A stretch of 64,000 bases of DNA. Origin: Schistosoma mansoni. Its lineage: Eukaryota > Platyhelminthes > Trematoda > Strigeidida > Schistosomatidae. The stretch's first letter is position 1. Each line of letters begins with the position of its first letter. This document shows positions 12,401-23,815 of the stretch, one piece after another. Made by a program: the position numbers and the translations under genes. The notes beneath the pieces were generated by a model. That model did not search any database, was not told the origin of the DNA, and saw only the letters and a program-made list of their open reading frames with translations. The DNA lies in assembly GCF_000237925.1 (NCBI RefSeq), contig NC_031502.1, forward strand, positions 42,037,975 to 42,101,974. The letters are read 5' to 3'.

Positions 12401-14900
12401 CGTTGTTCACGTTATCTTAAAGTCGGTTTGCAACCAAGTCCAGATGTCATTTGCCAGAATGTTCAGGTTTTAGGCCAGGAGACAAAGCATAATTTTACAC
12501 TCTTTATCTTATTGTATTGTGCATTTTGGAAGTTCGGTGAGTTGTGATAAATCACCATGCTTATTTTACATAATAACATTGTGAAGAGATATGATAGCAA
12601 AAAGATTATTCGTTAATTGATCACCAAGTAAGTTCCCTGGCTTTCAGTGCTGATCGGCTTTTCTATTGGCTAATAAATATCAAGTCGCCGCTCAACTGGG
12701 TAGCATTAATAGTTTACATGAAATGATATAGAGAAGCACTGTCATTCAAAATAAAATGTAATTACACATCATGGTCCGACACTCCTTACTTTTCTAGATT
12801 GTACGCACAGCATTTTCAGCATGTAGTAACAAATATTCGCACTAAGGCAGTGATTTTTCAGTATTCAATAGTGATATTGTTCTTCGGCTAGCAAAAATAT
12901 CACGTATACACTTGTAGCCTGTTCCTCTTGATTCCTCTACATGTACAATATGTTGATCATTTTGAGTACGTTGGAGATGGTACTAATTGTGTTTTATTTT
13001 AGTTTTTGTTTTGCTTACGCCTTCACTGAGTTTACATGGTTTTCCTGAACTACATTCATGTTGTTTTAGTTGACACTTTGTCTTGATGGCAGCCTTATTG
13101 ACTCGTTCCCCATTTTTGATTGTGCTGCTTGATTGTGTATTGGAGCACTGTTTCAGAATTGGAAACACTGTGTTGTAACGCAGCCAAATATCATCTTTCG
13201 AACGCACCTGTCCATGGTCTGTTCAGAAAGGATAGAATAACGTTTGTTTGTTTCACTTGATTTGACTACTAATTGAACAATTATTGGTTGAATAACTAGG
13301 TGGTAATATTTGCTTAGAGCCGTCATTTACCAAATTGCCTTATTTTAGTTTCATCTGGACAATAGCGCATATCTAAACTGCCTAGACAGTTATTTTTCAT
13401 TCCAAGCCCTAGTCTGAAATCTACAGTGCTATTCCTACCAACGCATTTCTTTAGTAATGTCGTGTTTGATACAGTCACCAAAGTAGTTAAAGTACCTGGA
13501 TATCATGAAAGGGTGATCCACGCTAGGTAGTAACTATGAGATATAACTTTGATGTAAACCAAAAGCCCACATCACTGCCGTCCAACTCGAATAGACCACG
13601 ACAACTCACATAAGTCACTATATTGGTAATCTATACTAACTTCGTTAGCTTCACTACGCATAAACTGGCTGACGGCAGCCATTCAGCGATCGTCACTAGC
13701 CAGTTTAGGTATCTCGCTTTACGCTACATGCTCATTTTATCGAACACACTCCCCCTCAAAGTCACTGTCAGCATCGTCCGTGCTTGAGATATACGGTTTT
13801 TAATAATTGGTTAATGCCAACGCCTGACTCGGTTCTACCCAAGGTATCTTTCCTCCTGTTGGCCTAAATTGGTGAGGTTTACTAGTTTCCAGGTCGTTTT
13901 TAAGCCCATTCATCTCTACTATCAGAGTAGTAGACTTAGTCCAAAATCATAGACTCCACATGATGTGACTACCTAGTCCATGAGATCTTACATGGAATTC
14001 GCACCACTGTCTGTACTGACTTGTTTCACGTGTTATTCAGTGATGTGGTGTTTAGGACTTCTGAAGAATATATTTGGACTAGAGAATGTTTAACGTGCTT
14101 AATATTAAAAGCTAGAAGTTACATAGAATGACTATGCCCAAATGGCCAAGATATCTAACATCGATTAAGAGTTCTCGTGTTCACCGTTTCTGACCTTCTC
14201 CAAGTGATGGATGTTGAGTGTACATTTTCTCAGTTATCGTATCTTCATTTTCAAGGATTGTGTAGTTGAGCACTAATACCATTACACTACTCTCCCGACT
14301 GAATCAACGTAACGTTGGATGGATAGAAACCAAGATGAACTATCGTAGAGAGGATGTTACTAAAAGAGTATTAAGAATGTTCTGGGTACCGATGGTCCAG
14401 AAGATAAATCAGGTAGAAAGCAGCAGAACAAAAGCCACTACAAATTCACTTACATTCTTGATTGTCATTGACTGAACTCATTTTAGGACTGTGGTGAACT
14501 CCTTTATGTAAGGGAAAATGAGGAAATAACGGCAAGACTATAGCTTATGGCCGAACCAATGTATTCAAAGGTAGCAAGTGTTGGGCTCGGGCCCGAAATT
14601 CATCCATCCATATAATTAAATAGCATTTTGGCGTTATAGATGATATCAGTTGATGATAAAGACATTTAATGCATAATCTTAAATTCAAACTCTAAATCCC
14701 ACTCCTAATTCCTCATATAACACTCTTTTGAAACTGGTAAGTAGTGAATTGCCTCAAGGTCACTCCAAGTAGGTCAAAGGTCGTATATAAATTATAGTCC
14801 CACCGAAGTAACTTTTCAAGTTCCATCAAAAATATGGACTGAAAAATGTTTTGTTAACTTCAGATGTCATAATTTTCCGTAATCTCAGGAAAGCACGTAA
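12401..14900. other. Non-coding stretch with two unassigned open frames
   Basis: No recognisable gene. A minus-strand open frame (12983-13207, 74 codons, no ATG) is rich in Lys, Ser and Cys and could be an exon relic. A plus-strand frame (14266-14475) has no recognisable motif. The last part, near 14700-14900, may be the decayed upstream part of the LINE that follows. Confidence 0.35.
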
Positions 14901-15887
14901 ACAAAATACGCTACATCAAATGTCATCCAGGGAAGTGTATTAGGCCCACTTTTGTTTCTCATGTATATAAACGATATATGTAACATCATAAAATCTGGGA
15001 AACCATACTTATATGCTGATGATCTCAAAATAGTATACAGCTATAAGCCTAAGGTTCTAAGTGAAAGTGTACCCCTGATTCAAGATGATCTCAATAACCT
15101 AACTATCTGGAGCGAAAAGTGGCAATTACCATTTAACCTCCACAAATGCGGGATCATACACTTTGGAAAGCACCCCTATGAACCCCAACTTTACTTAAAT
15201 AAAAGTAAAGTCCAGACACTTAATTCAGTACACGATCTAGGAATAAATTACACAGGAAGCCTAAACTTTAAAACACACGCCTCCTCTATTATTTCTAAAG
15301 CCAGACGTCTAATTGGCTTCATAACAAAAAATTTCTTCACGACAGATGCCAAGCTTACCCTTTACAAAATATGTGTACGATCTTCCCTAGAATACTGCTC
15401 TTTTATCTTCTCTAATATGAATACCACTGACAAAATAAGAGTAGAAGATGTTCAAAGAGGCTGTACACACCAACTGCTAGGATGTGACACCACTCTTGAT
15501 TACACAAGTAGATGTAAGCACCTCTCTTTAGAACCTTTATGGCACCGTAGGTTAAGGAACAATCTGATATTTCTCTACAAAGCAATAAATGGACTGTCAT
15601 TCCTAACCTCCTGTCCAACTATGATCAATGACCCAGCCTATAGACTAAGAAACAATGCATATACACTATTTACCGAAAAACACCAAAAACAAATGCGTTG
15701 TAGGTTTTTTACAGTTCGGTATAGTTTATTGTGGAACAGGTTGCCAATACCTATCCGTAACTGTGACACCTTTACCAAATTTAAAAGGCTAATAACCCTG
15801 TTACTAAACTCTAAAGAACTTCACCAACTATTCCTTGAACTCCCGCCTACCAATGAGGCACTTTATTATGGACCGCCCAATATCTAG
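14901..15887 (+). mobile_element. CR1/SR1-like LINE, 3' half of reverse transcriptase
   Basis: A frame open for about 320 codons, ending in TAG at 15885-15887. It starts with SNVIQGSVLGPLLFLMYIND, the RT block just before the active site, and holds the catalytic YADD at 15012-15023. RT thumb and C-terminal blocks follow (LNNLTIWSEKWQLPFN; SSLEYCSFIFS; LWNRLPIPIRN). These are hallmarks of the Jockey/CR1 group, to which schistosome SR1 belongs. Immediately upstream (14898-14900) the frame meets a stop, so the element is 5'-truncated or broken there. No EN domain is seen. The long open frame suggests a fairly young copy; the 3' end is not defined. Confidence 0.85.
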
Positions 15888-17066
15888 ACGGAACAAGCAT
15901 ATAACGAACTCCATTGTCGTTAGTATGAATATAGCAAAGCTAAAGAAAACATGCTTTATCCTTCCCCACTATTTATTGATTATTAACCATGGCCTTCCGC
16001 TCCTAACCCTCAGTTTCAGTTTCCGAATCTCTCTAATGGATAAATCCAAATTATTCTTCCTAAGTGTCATGTCCTTTTATTTTTCTTATTACAAGTAGAC
16101 AGATAACTCACTAATCTTATGGATGCTGACCAACTAAGGCCGATCAAAAGAAGCTCATATGTCCTAAATTCTTGTGAGTTGTTCAATGTTTTATTTTTCT
16201 TACCCTGAAAATTTTACAATATTCTCTTTCATATCCTCTGATTTGCTATTAGCCCTTACCATCTCTTAACCACATATAATCTGACTTGTCTCTTCTAACC
16301 TTTACCATTAGTTATCCTCATAGTAGTACGATATCTTAAATGGATATCTAACCCATAATACAAATGCTATTACCATCTGATTTGCTTGTAACATGGAACT
16401 TGTAGAGACAGTGCATTCCAAATAAGGTCCTTGATAAAAGTAATATTCATACCGACCACAAACGTAAGAGAGCCTAACATCATAAAAGGAGGGAGGGTGG
16501 CGTTACCGACCAGCAAACATGATGGTGGGGAGATAACTTCAATCCACCCGTGTCTGTGGGGCAGAACATATTAAATTACGGCTCCTTATGTCTAGTGGGA
16601 TGTCACGAACCAACGGTATTGATGCGAAATTATTCATGCAAAATACCACTTTGAATCATGTTAAAAAAAGCTGAATTGGTTCCACTTCCTACCGAGTAAT
16701 CCTTATACAAGTAAACTAGACAATTGGCTAAAAGCGAAGCCCACTCTATACCCTATAAAATCTAAAAACAAAAAAAGAGAGTTCGAACAGCTTCTAAAGT
16801 AAAGAGAGACAGTCATTTGTATCGGAATACTGTTTTCAGCACATTATTTTATAATTACACAATTCCATACTTCCTTCTGAACTACCTTCATTTATACAGT
16901 TCCTTATCCACTCATACCTTGCCCACACTTATTTTTCTTTAACACATTAGTATGTTCTTACCTAATAAATACTTCAGTAACAGACAAATAGACTAAATGG
17001 TTATACCTTAACTATTCCTCCATGAATATTGTGTGCTCTGCTTTTCGTCCTTCCTTTTTCTTACAC
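15888..17066. other. LINE 3' flank and non-coding DNA, probably intron
   Basis: Holds the 3' untranslated part of the preceding LINE, of unknown length, and then AT-rich sequence without credible exons. The last bases (about 17030-17066) are strongly pyrimidine-rich. If the transposon at 17067 is removed, they join CCTTTTTCAG at 19993-20002 and form a good 3' splice site. Confidence 0.4.
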
Positions 17067-17119
17067 CCCAAACAACCAATAAAGGGGAAATAATGGCGAA
17101 CAAAGGGGAAATAAAGCGG
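17067..17119 (+). repeat. Left terminal inverted repeat of the CACTA-like element
   Basis: Matches the reverse complement of 19939-19991 with a single difference over about 53 bp. Contains two copies of AAAGGGGAAATAA. Confidence 0.85.
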
Positions 17120-17235
17120 AATGTGCATTGGAAAATAAGTCGTAAATAAAGGGGAAATGCGCCAAAATGTCTGCTTTTTCGCCTGTCCGGGGGAAATAAA
17201 GCGTAATTTCCCCTTTCTGTCGCTCTGTTTTTCAA

Positions 17236-17835
17236 ATGTCGCTAAATTACCGATTTCTCCCCTAAATATCCGACGAATAACCGACTTTTCCCTAAATATC
17301 CGACGAATAGCCGACTTTTCCCTAAATATCCGACGATAAACCGACTTTTCCCCTAAATAACCGACGAATAACCGACTTTTCCCCTAAATATCCGACGAAT
17401 AACCGACTTTTCCCCTAAATAACCGACGAATAACCGACTTTTCCCTAAATATCCGACGAATAGCCGACTTTTCCCCTTAACATCCGACGAATAACCGACT
17501 TTTCCCCGACTTTTCCCCTAAATATCCGACGAATAACCGACGAATAGCCGACTTTTCCCCTTAATATTCGACGAATAACCGACTTTTCCCCTAAATAACC
17601 GACGAATAACCGACTTTTCCCCTAAATATCCGACGAATAGCCGACTTTTCCCCTTAACATCCGACGAATAACCGACTTTTCCCCTAAATATCCGACGAAT
17701 AACCGACTTTTCCCCTAAATATCCGACGAATAACCGACTTTTCCCCTAAATATCCGACGAATAACCGACTTTTCCCCTTAATATCCGACGAATAACCGAC
17801 TTTTCCCCTAAATAACCGACGAATAGCCGACTTCT
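17236..17835 (+). repeat. Minisatellite, about 31-bp unit, about 19 copies
   Basis: Tandem array with the unit CGACGAATA(A/G)CCGACTTTTC + CCCTAAATATC. Some units are shortened (CCCTAAATAAC) or partly duplicated, for example near 17500-17550. Its TTTTCCCC word also occurs in the element's terminal repeats and at 19860-19910, so the array probably grew from the subterminal repeats of the transposon. Confidence 0.9.
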
Positions 17836-18148
17836 ACCTTCAAAATCCGCTACATTCACTGCTTTTCCACTACATACACACTAATGCATTTACCGCTACC
17901 GCCTCCTGTGTTCGCTTTCATTCCCACAACACAGCACACGAATAATGTAAAGTACGTAAAATATGGTATAATTTCCAAATTTTTATTGAAAACAAAAACT
18001 TCAATGTACAAAGTAATGAGCAGTTGGCAGATGGTAGAGTATCAATGCTCCATATGTAATTGTCATTGTCACGGACCAGGCATTTCACGTATTCTTTATT
18101 TCCACCAGGCCTGTTGTACTATGGAAAGTCAAACAATTCTTGTGAATT

Positions 18149-19598
18149 CTAAAATGTGATAAAGAAAAACGTTATTGAATCTAGGAAACTTGTTTTGCAC
18201 AACAAGGTACTTGGAGCTGGACTTACGGTTATATCCTTGATTACGAAAGACTGTTCCTATAGATAATGCAAAAACAGTAATCACTTTAAAGCCGTACATA
18301 CGTGTTCCTTGTTACGTCGATGACGCTTCTGGACTTTGTCTCTCATGTCGTGGAAATAACTTTGCGTAGCCATGTAAACCATGTGCATGGGATCTAAGGG
18401 GAAAGTTAATATCATGTCTATTGGTAGACTTTCGAATAAAGAATGACCTTTATGGTGAATATATTGTGTCTGATTCCTGAAAGTGTCGTCCGTTCTTAAT
18501 GTATACTCACCGTTTGGGAAAGTCATCCTTCCATCAAGTCGTCTACCATTAACCACGCACCGGTCGCAACCTGCTTTTGCGTTGTGATTAACAGTCTACC
18601 TAACATCCGAACGAGCCGGTGCATCACATATTACTGCACTTAACTTAATAGCTATGTATTTATTGAACCTTACACTTAGTAGACCCGTTTCAGTCATTTC
18701 TTTTATTTCAGAAATAGTGTCGGCAGAAATTTCGTTGAATTGTGCCGGCTTAGTATTCCCTCCGTAGATCCCTATCATGAAAACATCACTAAGTCTGGGG
18801 GCAACGATCCTTCCTAATACAGGCCACAAATGTTGACTGGAGCTCCTGGACATAGAAAGGCCATCTACATTAATATATAATTGCAGACTGTCAAAATCGC
18901 AAGTACACAACCAAAGTTCAACATATCTTAGGAGGTTAGTTTTCAATCCAAGATGGTAGTAAACCCCGCTGCTGATGGACTTAGGTTGTACACTTGTGCA
19001 CGTTCTCAAGATACTTCTAATGCTCGTTGGCAAGTCTGGTACGATAATGCGAAATTCATTCAGAACCCTGTCTGCATCCCGGATACTGAGATAGGTGGAT
19101 GTCATTAAATTCATTAATATCCTGTTAATCTTCTCTTTGCGACTCAAAGGCTTTTGACAGGGCAAATCGACGGTAGAACATTCTATAATAAATTTATTAG
19201 CGTATGAACTTCAAACACGTACCATTATCTTCCAGAAGCCTTTCATTGGTACAGCTTGTGGAAGGTAATACAGTTGAAGGAATCTCATGACAATTACTTT
19301 CTCTGTCAACTGACATAGTTTGTACATATATAGTTGTTAAAGTCAGTTACCTGTAGTTGTGCTTTCATTAGCAAAGTTACTTAACGAAAGCAAGTCATGT
19401 CTCCTCAGAAAATCAGTACGTAATTTATTCCAACGTCTGTTATAAGTAGATCTATGACATCCGAGGACTCTTGACAAGTTCACGGTTGCCCTACGTCTAC
19501 GAGCTCTTTCACTGACTTGGCTTAAACTGATGTTATTAGACTAACAACATAAACAGTTAGAAGGAACTAAAAAGACAGAGCACGTCACTCACTTGCAT
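18149..19598 (-). CDS. CACTA-type transposase with small introns and one internal stop
   Basis: Reconstructed from splice sites and phase: exons 19598-19593 (ATG CAA), 19540-19351, 19309-19223, 19182-18302 and 18256-18149. Introns are 52, 41, 40 and 45 nt, all GT-AG, the size of small schistosome introns. Joined length is 424 codons. An Arg-rich helix-turn-helix-like stretch lies at residues about 10-45 (ERARRRRATVNLSRVLG). The catalytic core has YINVDGLSMSRSSSQHLWPV, FMIGIYGG, then ICDAPARSDV, a GCDRC zinc motif, RMTFP and FPLDPMHMV. These are tnp2/CACTA signatures; the D of VDG, the D of CDAPA and the D of FPLD are possible active-site acids (inference). A TAG at 18598-18596 interrupts the frame between CDAPARSDVR and the zinc motif. 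The usual C-terminal third after FPLDPMH is missing, so the copy is probably not autonomous. Confidence 0.7.
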
Positions 19599-19938
19599 CG
19601 TGTAAGTAATTTGTGATGGCGGCCAACCATGTCGGAACACCTTAGCTAAACAACAGAGAAAGTAAGTACAAACGCATCACATACAAAAGCCTGTGTCCGT
19701 ATTTTATTGCATGAGTAATAATGATGATGTTCATAAATTTAATGTAATAATTCGTTATTTTTGACATACTCAGCAAAATGTTGTTCCTTATTGCGGTTCA
19801 TTCAAATGTTATACGTTACGACAAATTGTCTACAAATATCCCCCAAATATACGACGTAAGGGGGAAAAAGCGACTTTTCCCCTAAATAACCGACGTGCAG
19901 GCGAAAAAGCGACATTTCCCCTTTATTTACGCTTTCGT

Positions 19939-19991
19939 CCGCTTTATTTCCCCTTTGTTCGCCTTTATTTCCCCTTTATTGGTTGTTTGGG
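19939..19991 (-). repeat. Right terminal inverted repeat of the CACTA-like element
   Basis: Reverse complement of the left end at 17067-17119. Just inside it (19855-19938) are more AAAAAGCGAC and TTTCCCCT blocks of the subterminal type. Confidence 0.85.
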
Positions 19992-20002
19992 ACCTTTTTC
20001 AG

Positions 20003-20179
20003 CCTCCTGCAGATACTCCACCGAAAACAGATATGGCACGGGTGACTTCGTCCTACACCGTTATTAAAGCTTCCGATATTCTGGAGGGATATAAGTTCGA
20101 AACTTCTAAAAGCCCCCCAACTTCGCATGTATCTATTCTCGACCATCAGTTGTATGTTGCAACGCTACCTCCATAAAGT
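20003..20179 (+). CDS. Candidate terminal exon of an unrecognised host gene
   Basis: After CCTTTTTCAG (19993-20002), a phase-0 frame reads PPADTPPKTDMARVTSS ... and ends LYVATLPP with TAA at 20177-20179 (58 codons). Codon use is less AT-rich than the surroundings. The 3' side holds a likely UTR with AATAAA at 20346-20351. The splice site is complete only if the CACTA element is ignored: the pyrimidine tract at 17030-17066 lies on the other side of it. The function is not recognised and no upstream exon was found. It could also be the 3' part of a retroposed sequence. Confidence 0.35.
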
Positions 20180-20345
20180 GCGCCAAGTGTGATATTGACA
20201 TGTTCCTTACGAAATCCATTTACATTCATATCTTATGAAATATCAACCCAGCTGAATAATTTTCAACAGTGAAAATTGTAACTTCTTTAACAATTTGATC
20301 TTGCCTGTAAACCGGCATGCCTCATGTAACAAACTGTTATTTGAG

Positions 20346-20351
20346 AATAAA
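20346..20351 (+). terminator. Polyadenylation signal AATAAA
   Basis: AATAAA about 170 bases after the stop of the candidate exon at 20003, followed by a short ATT run (20353-20370). Confidence 0.45.
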
Positions 20352-20375
20352 TTATTATTATTATTATTTTGTATA

Positions 20376-23300
20376 GCAACGTTTTGACGAGACCTCCAAA
20401 AATTCAAATAAGGAGTGTGATGTCCAGAAGTTCGAAAACTCAGAAGTAAACTTCTGCGTAAAAATTAATATGACAGTCACTCAACTACTGGGCCAACCAG
20501 TCAAGAACACAACATCCCGGCGATGGAATGGTACTAAAAAGTTCCAGCCAGATCTGTATAGCCACTAGATACTTACAAGACAGTTTATTGACAGAGAAGG
20601 TGGGTTTTTATCCAGCAAGGTATGATTTTCTATCTTAGAGTGGAATAGATCATTTCCATTCGGTCCAAAGATGAGCAATAAAACCACAAGATAATAAGTG
20701 CGTAAAAGCTCATAAATCATACAACAAATTTTCCGTCAATATCAACAAGCGTTTATAAAAAATAAGAAAATGAATGTCCTTTACTTTTTGAATAGATAAG
20801 ATCAAATAAAAATCATCAACTGATCGGTCGCTCATTGCGGCAACTTCCAAAATATAAAATCAAGTGAAACAAAATATAATGGAGCCGGCGAAGACAAAAC
20901 CGTGTTACACCAGTGGTCAAAACCCCGAAATCAAGATAAAATAGTTTCAAATAAACCAAAGGGTGAACACATTGTGTAATAATACGAAGAGTCGGGGATT
21001 AACGTTACATTCGGGAAAACCCAAAGAAATAACCACATGAAAATACAAATCTGAAATTTGCAGAAAGGATCTTACTCAGATTACAACCTGAACTTTTCAA
21101 GAAATTTCTCGAGTATTTAAACTACCATCAGGCCAATTAATTCAATCTAATAATATGGTGAGGAATGTTGTGGTTCAGTGGTAACTTATCAAGGGAATTG
21201 GAACTCGTTTATCCGATAAGATAGTGCCTTGGTCAAGTTGTACGTCCAACAAAGTGCTACGAAATATCAACAGCTTTCGACCTGCAGGCATGCAAGCTTC
21301 GAATGTACTGGAACAATATGTTGTTCAAAAAATGTTCAGAATGAACTAAATACCGAGGTTGGGGGTATTGAGGATTTTGTAGATCTCAGTTCGAAGCAGT
21401 CTTTGTATGGAATTGTGTGAATAAAACATTAATCTCTATCAACAGCAAACAAATCCGCCTCCTAAGGACGGTTAGCCAGTTCCGATACCTTTATGTTAAA
21501 CTTCACATCTCTGCTCCAGAAGTCGTTGAAATACTTAAATGTCGATCGATCTGATGTAAGCAATTCAACTTAAGTTAGATCCACTGTTTTAACATATCAT
21601 GATCCTTCGTTCGCAAATTATTAATCCAATTGAACTTATACATACCCCTCATTCAGTAGATATTAAAAGGCTTTAAGGTGGTTGTATTAGGTTCAGATTA
21701 TTACACTCTACTTGTTGTGCGTACCTTCCATATGGAAATCAGAGCTTGTAAGAGAATGGAAGGTAAAAAAATAAGACAAGAACACCCAAAAAAGTGCTGA
21801 GAGCAGGCTATCTAACAAAATGTTGACAACAAAACTTGTTGTTTTCTGAGATGCTTATTTTTCCTTTTTTTAGTACCATCACTAAACAAATATCAATGAC
21901 ACCCCTGTCTACATATTGTACCATAATAATCCCATTGTTGCACCAGTACTACTTCGCAATATTTATCAAACTTTACAATAATCCAATGAGAAGATGAAGG
22001 TTATCATAACTATTGTGGTGGACCAAAAACATCAATTTCAAAAATAACGATAAAGTTATTGCGTTGTAGCGGTAAACAAATTAATGTATTAATCTATAAA
22101 CACAAGAAAAACATATAGGACGTTAGTTAAATTATCAGGAATTGGCATGTTTGAGTTTCTTTTCGATTTGGTAATCCACAATTATAAGTAGTTAATAATT
22201 ACAATCACAATTGTCGTAGTTAGAGATGTATATCCAGATAAAGCCTATAATGAGAATATATATGAGAATATCTTTGTGATCTGTAAACGTAGATAGCAAA
22301 TATATTAGAGTCCTATTATTATATCAGCAAGTAATTGAGAACAAGAAACATATGTGTGCAGTAGTGTATTTGTGAGCGATAATCAGTGTGTCGTGCTATG
22401 AGGAATTCAAAATCAAAAACGGAAAACCCAAGGTCATGAGGAAGGCATTTTGAACAATCCGATCATACAGTTATTTGCTAAAGCATTTACATGTGAAAAA
22501 AAGGAGTCAAACTCGACAAGTCGTAAGACAAGAGAAAAAACATGATATGGGAAAATAGTATGGATCACACCACCAGGTAATAAGTCTATATACTAAGACA
22601 GGTTCAGTGAAAACGAAAAATATTTTTGAACGCAGGTAAGATGCTTGAAACTTCTTATGGCATAAGCACTCACTGTAAACAACTCTTGTACAGCACTACA
22701 AAATCCGAGTTAGGGTCAGTAATTATGATCAATATGTTTCTACTGTGTTCAGGAATAGAGAAAGTTATGTGTATATGTGTGTCATCCACTCTTATTGGGT
22801 CACTGGATTCTTATTTATTTTTGAATCCCTTTCGGATGCCTCAAGTTGCAAATCATGATTTTTTCCTCCCTATTTATGTGTCCACACACATAGAAATTGG
22901 TAAAAACATCGGTATGTAAAGCAACATGTTGTTTACGTTTCTGGTGAGTCATAGACTGTTTCTCAATAATGGCGGGTTTTGGCTCAAACTACATTCTATT
23001 GACAACCGACTGAACGTTAGTTTCAACACTAGTCCGTTTAGCTCACCTCTGAATGACAAAGTAAAGTGAACGGGCTTTTTGAGTGCCAAAAACACAGTAA
23101 GTATCAATATGCTGTGACCTAACCATCGCTTTATGAGTTTTGGCAGATATCCATTCTCTATCAATATTTCGTTCAGTACCGTCACTTTTTCTTGTATACT
23201 ATCATTTGTACAGATTCAGTCAATAGTACTGAATAGCCCCTCATTGGTACACTAAACCAACCAATTGGATATCCTGTTGTGAATATCCAAATAGGATAAC

Positions 23301-23479
23301 TCATTCAAATTTTGGTTGACAAAAATGTCCACACTATGAAATAATTACTGCAATATTTGGTATTGTTAGATGAAGCAGACAAAAAGTTGCGATTTTTATA
23401 AAGGTAAAATTGATAAATAGAAACATATGGTTATAACTGTTTAAAAATCCTCATCACATTAGAGTATATCACGGATATT
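20376..23479. other. Non-coding DNA, no gene seen
   Basis: AT-rich sequence without recognisable exons. The one notable item is a 23-bp block at 21277-21299 that equals part of the pUC polylinker. Open frames here are short and have no motif. Confidence 0.4.
21277..21299. other. 23-bp match to the pUC-type polylinker
   Basis: The run from TCGACCTGCAGG through GCATGC to AAGCTT places SalI-half, PstI/SbfI, SphI and HindIII sites in the order and spacing of the pUC18/19 cloning site, as I remember that sequence. The flanks are ordinary AT-rich genomic sequence. Confidence 0.6.
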
Positions 23480-23815
23480 CAGTATTTGACAGGTTTAGAG
23501 AGGAAGTCTATGAACAAGTGGACGGAGTTGCAGTGGGTTCACCATTGAGTTCCATATTAGTTGATATTTTTCAGCTAAACTAGAAAGTGGTCCACCTAAA
23601 CAATTCATGCAAACATTCACATCTGAATGTCAATATTTGGATAACACATTCATCACATATAAAGATAGTACATTAAAACTAGAGGTTCCTACCTATTCTA
23701 GTGAAGTACATCAAGTCATCAGGTTCAGGTATGAAGATAAATGTGGAATTCGGATATCCCTTATAGACGTTCTCTTGATACAAAGAACTGATGAGTCTGT
23801 AGATCACTAACGAAG
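23480..23815 (+). mobile_element. Penelope-like element fragment (reverse transcriptase)
   Basis: Translation gives VDGVAVGSPLSSILVDIF, the PLE block (M)DGVAMGSPLSP..A(D/N), then QYLDNTFITYKD (the Y(L/V)DDTF region) and ISLIDVLLIQRTDES (FLDVL...RT(D/N)GS). This is a short, broken piece in which neither the N-terminal part nor a GIY-YIG domain is visible. Confidence 0.75.

Larger units (their letters stand above)
17067..19991 (-). mobile_element. CACTA/EnSpm-like DNA transposon, nearly complete
   Basis: The ends are inverted repeats of about 53 bp with one mismatch (17067-17119 against 19939-19991), beginning CCCAAACAACCAATAAAGG. Each end continues into further copies of AAAGGGGAAAT, as in CACTA subterminal repeats. 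The flanks give a 2-bp target duplication (AC at 17065-17066 and 19992-19993); a 3-bp reading (ACC) is possible if the left end is one base shorter. Inside are a minisatellite (17236-17835) and a transposase gene on the minus strand (19598-18149). Transposases of this type (tnp2-like) are known from animal CACTA elements, including one described in Schistosoma mansoni. The near-perfect ends suggest recent movement, perhaps by an active relative. Confidence 0.8.

Noticed and set aside
12983-13207. 74-codon minus-strand frame rich in Lys and Cys as a host exon
   Set aside because: No ATG, no convincing acceptor or family motif. Left as unassigned.
17236-17835. CCCTAA words in the minisatellite suggest telomeric sequence
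   Set aside because: The hexamer occurs only once per 31-bp unit, not in tandem. The array is explained by the transposon's subterminal repeats.
17236-17835. Possible CRISPR-like array
   Set aside because: The units touch each other without unique spacers and the setting is eukaryotic.
20353-20370. (ATT)n run as the 3' tail of the CR1-like LINE
   Set aside because: It would need a 3' UTR of more than 1.5 kb across the transposon. A host-gene 3' UTR with AATAAA fits as well or better.
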